From positions 1-64,000 of the forward strand of contig NZ_CAMLDD010000005.1 of the NCBI RefSeq assembly GCF_946478785.1: DNA of 64,000 bases, read 5' to 3'. The notes under the pieces were generated by a model that was given only the letters and a program-made list of their open reading frames with translations, searched no databases and was not told the DNA's origin. The position numbers were made by a program, and so were the translations under genes. Shown here piece by piece: positions 63,428-64,000 of the stretch; within the stretch, counting starts at the first letter, position 1; every line of letters begins with the position of its first letter. The DNA is from an uncultured Flavobacterium sp. (lineage in GTDB: Bacteria > Bacteroidota > Bacteroidia > Flavobacteriales > Flavobacteriaceae).

Positions 63428-64000
63428 TCAATCAGCCTGTTTTACATCAAGTAGAAAGTTCGGATCAACTGAAAATGGTTCTGACAGTTTATCCTTTAAT
63501 TTGATTTCTGTCCAGTTTGTTGTTGCAGTAATCCATATGTCGGGAGAATTTAATTTAATGGGAATTTTCAGGTTCGGAACGTCTGCAACCAGTCGATATT
63601 TCAATTTATTATCAATTATGCTGTACTCAAGGATTGGTAGTGATGGAAATCTCAGGTACTGGTTAAAAATCTTGGTAAAATCTCTTTTAAAATAACTGCT
63701 GCAGAATTCTTCCAATTGAGAGGAATAAATGGTTTTATGATAAAACTTCTTGTTCAGTGCTCTGAGAAAACCTTGAAACTTTTTGTCGTTATTGATAATT
63801 TCCCGTAACATATGAATAATCGCCCAGCCTTTGAAATACATGTGGTCTCCTGCATCCTTGAATATCCCGTAGTCCGAGATTAGTGCAGTTTTGTTTTTTA
63901 TTTTGTTCGGCTGCCTTGTTAGAAAGAAATCTCTGCCTGCACTTCTTCCCAAGTTTTCTTCAATAAACAGTTCTTCTCCATAAGCAGCAAATCCTTCCTG
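63428..64000 (-). CDS. M1-family metallopeptidase, C-terminal part, cut by the window edge
   Basis: The open frame runs off the right edge at a codon boundary, so the N-terminal part (with the HExxH zinc motif) is outside. The visible part starts QEGFAAYGEELF, which matches the NEGFA.Y.E segment of M1 aminopeptidases and carries the third zinc ligand Glu. The following helices (MYFKGWAIIHMLREIINND) and a C-terminal beta domain (LEYSIIDNKLKYRLVADV) are typical. Expected function is removal of N-terminal residues from peptides. The 190 codons seen are about a third of the usual length. Confidence 0.82.
   Translation of the reverse strand, partial: QEGFAAYGEELFIEENLGRSAGRDFFLTRQPNKIKNKTALISDYGIFKDAGDHMYFKGWAIIHMLREIINNDKKFQGFLRALNKKFYHKTIYSSQLEEFCSSYFKRDFTKIFNQYLRFPSLPILEYSIIDNKLKYRLVADVPNLKIPIKLNSPDIWITATTNWTEIKLKDKLSEPFSVDPNFLLDVKQAD

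Overview
This window comes from the chromosome of a Bacteroidetes bacterium, most probably a Flavobacterium or close relative. The base composition is low in G+C. A SusC/SusD pair heads a polysaccharide locus, there are several CarboxypepD_reg-type TonB receptors, one secreted protein carries a type IX secretion sorting tail, and many genes have the Bacteroidetes -7 promoter element TAnnTTTG a short distance upstream of the start codon. No rRNA, tRNA, CRISPR array or intact insertion sequence was seen.

Layout. (1) 0.5-8.8 kb, + strand: a compact polysaccharide utilization locus (SusC, SusD, a TIG-domain surface lipoprotein, a GH10 xylanase lipoprotein and a GH16 lipoprotein), with a terminator-like hairpin between the binding genes and the enzymes. 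(2) 9-10.4 kb, - strand: a small operon of a DUF3606 protein, a YdaT-like protein and a secreted protein of unknown function. (3) 10.8-14.4 kb, - strand: a siderophore TonB receptor followed by a PepSY membrane protein. (4) 14.9-25.5 kb: an SDR oxidoreductase, a DUF296 protein followed by a three-subunit molybdenum aldehyde oxidoreductase (PaoABC type), a cold shock protein, an MscS channel, an orphan excisionase-like protein, the decayed 3' end of a second SDR gene, an HxlR regulator and a SnoaL-like protein. (5) 26-36 kb, all - strand: a signalling and redox block with a quinone reductase, a Crp-type regulator, a MEDS-domain sensor, a PAS histidine kinase, a response regulator, an H-NOX haem sensor and a CheB-CheR-PAS fusion. 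(6) 36.2-42.3 kb: mnmE, a T9SS-secreted propeller-like protein, a tandem UspA protein, a membrane-anchored MutS paralog and a HIT hydrolase. (7) 42.4-56.1 kb, - strand: an iron-uptake block (three TonB receptors, a PepSY protein and a DUF4198 protein) interrupted by a two-gene sucrose operon (sucrose-phosphate synthase fused to a HAD phosphatase, plus a GH32-like protein). (8) 56.4-64 kb: an MFS transporter, small membrane proteins, topoisomerase III, a DUF3667 protein and an M1 aminopeptidase cut by the window edge.

How the parts fit. The clearest unifying signal is a 23-bp A+T-rich near-palindrome (TTATTTAGA on the left, a weaker complementary arm on the right). It is found at or near the promoters of the TonB receptor genes, the PepSY gene and the DUF4198 gene, and it overlaps or flanks very good -33/-7 promoters. 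It is most simply read as the operator of an iron-responsive repressor (Fur or DtxR class). The second noteworthy unit is the H-NOX / CheB-CheR / kinase / regulator / MEDS block, which looks like a gas- or redox-sensing network. Signs of decay or duplication include the SDR 3' relic, two copies of a ~110-bp segment of which one carries small indels, an orphan excisionase-like gene, and three copies of a dispersed repeat.
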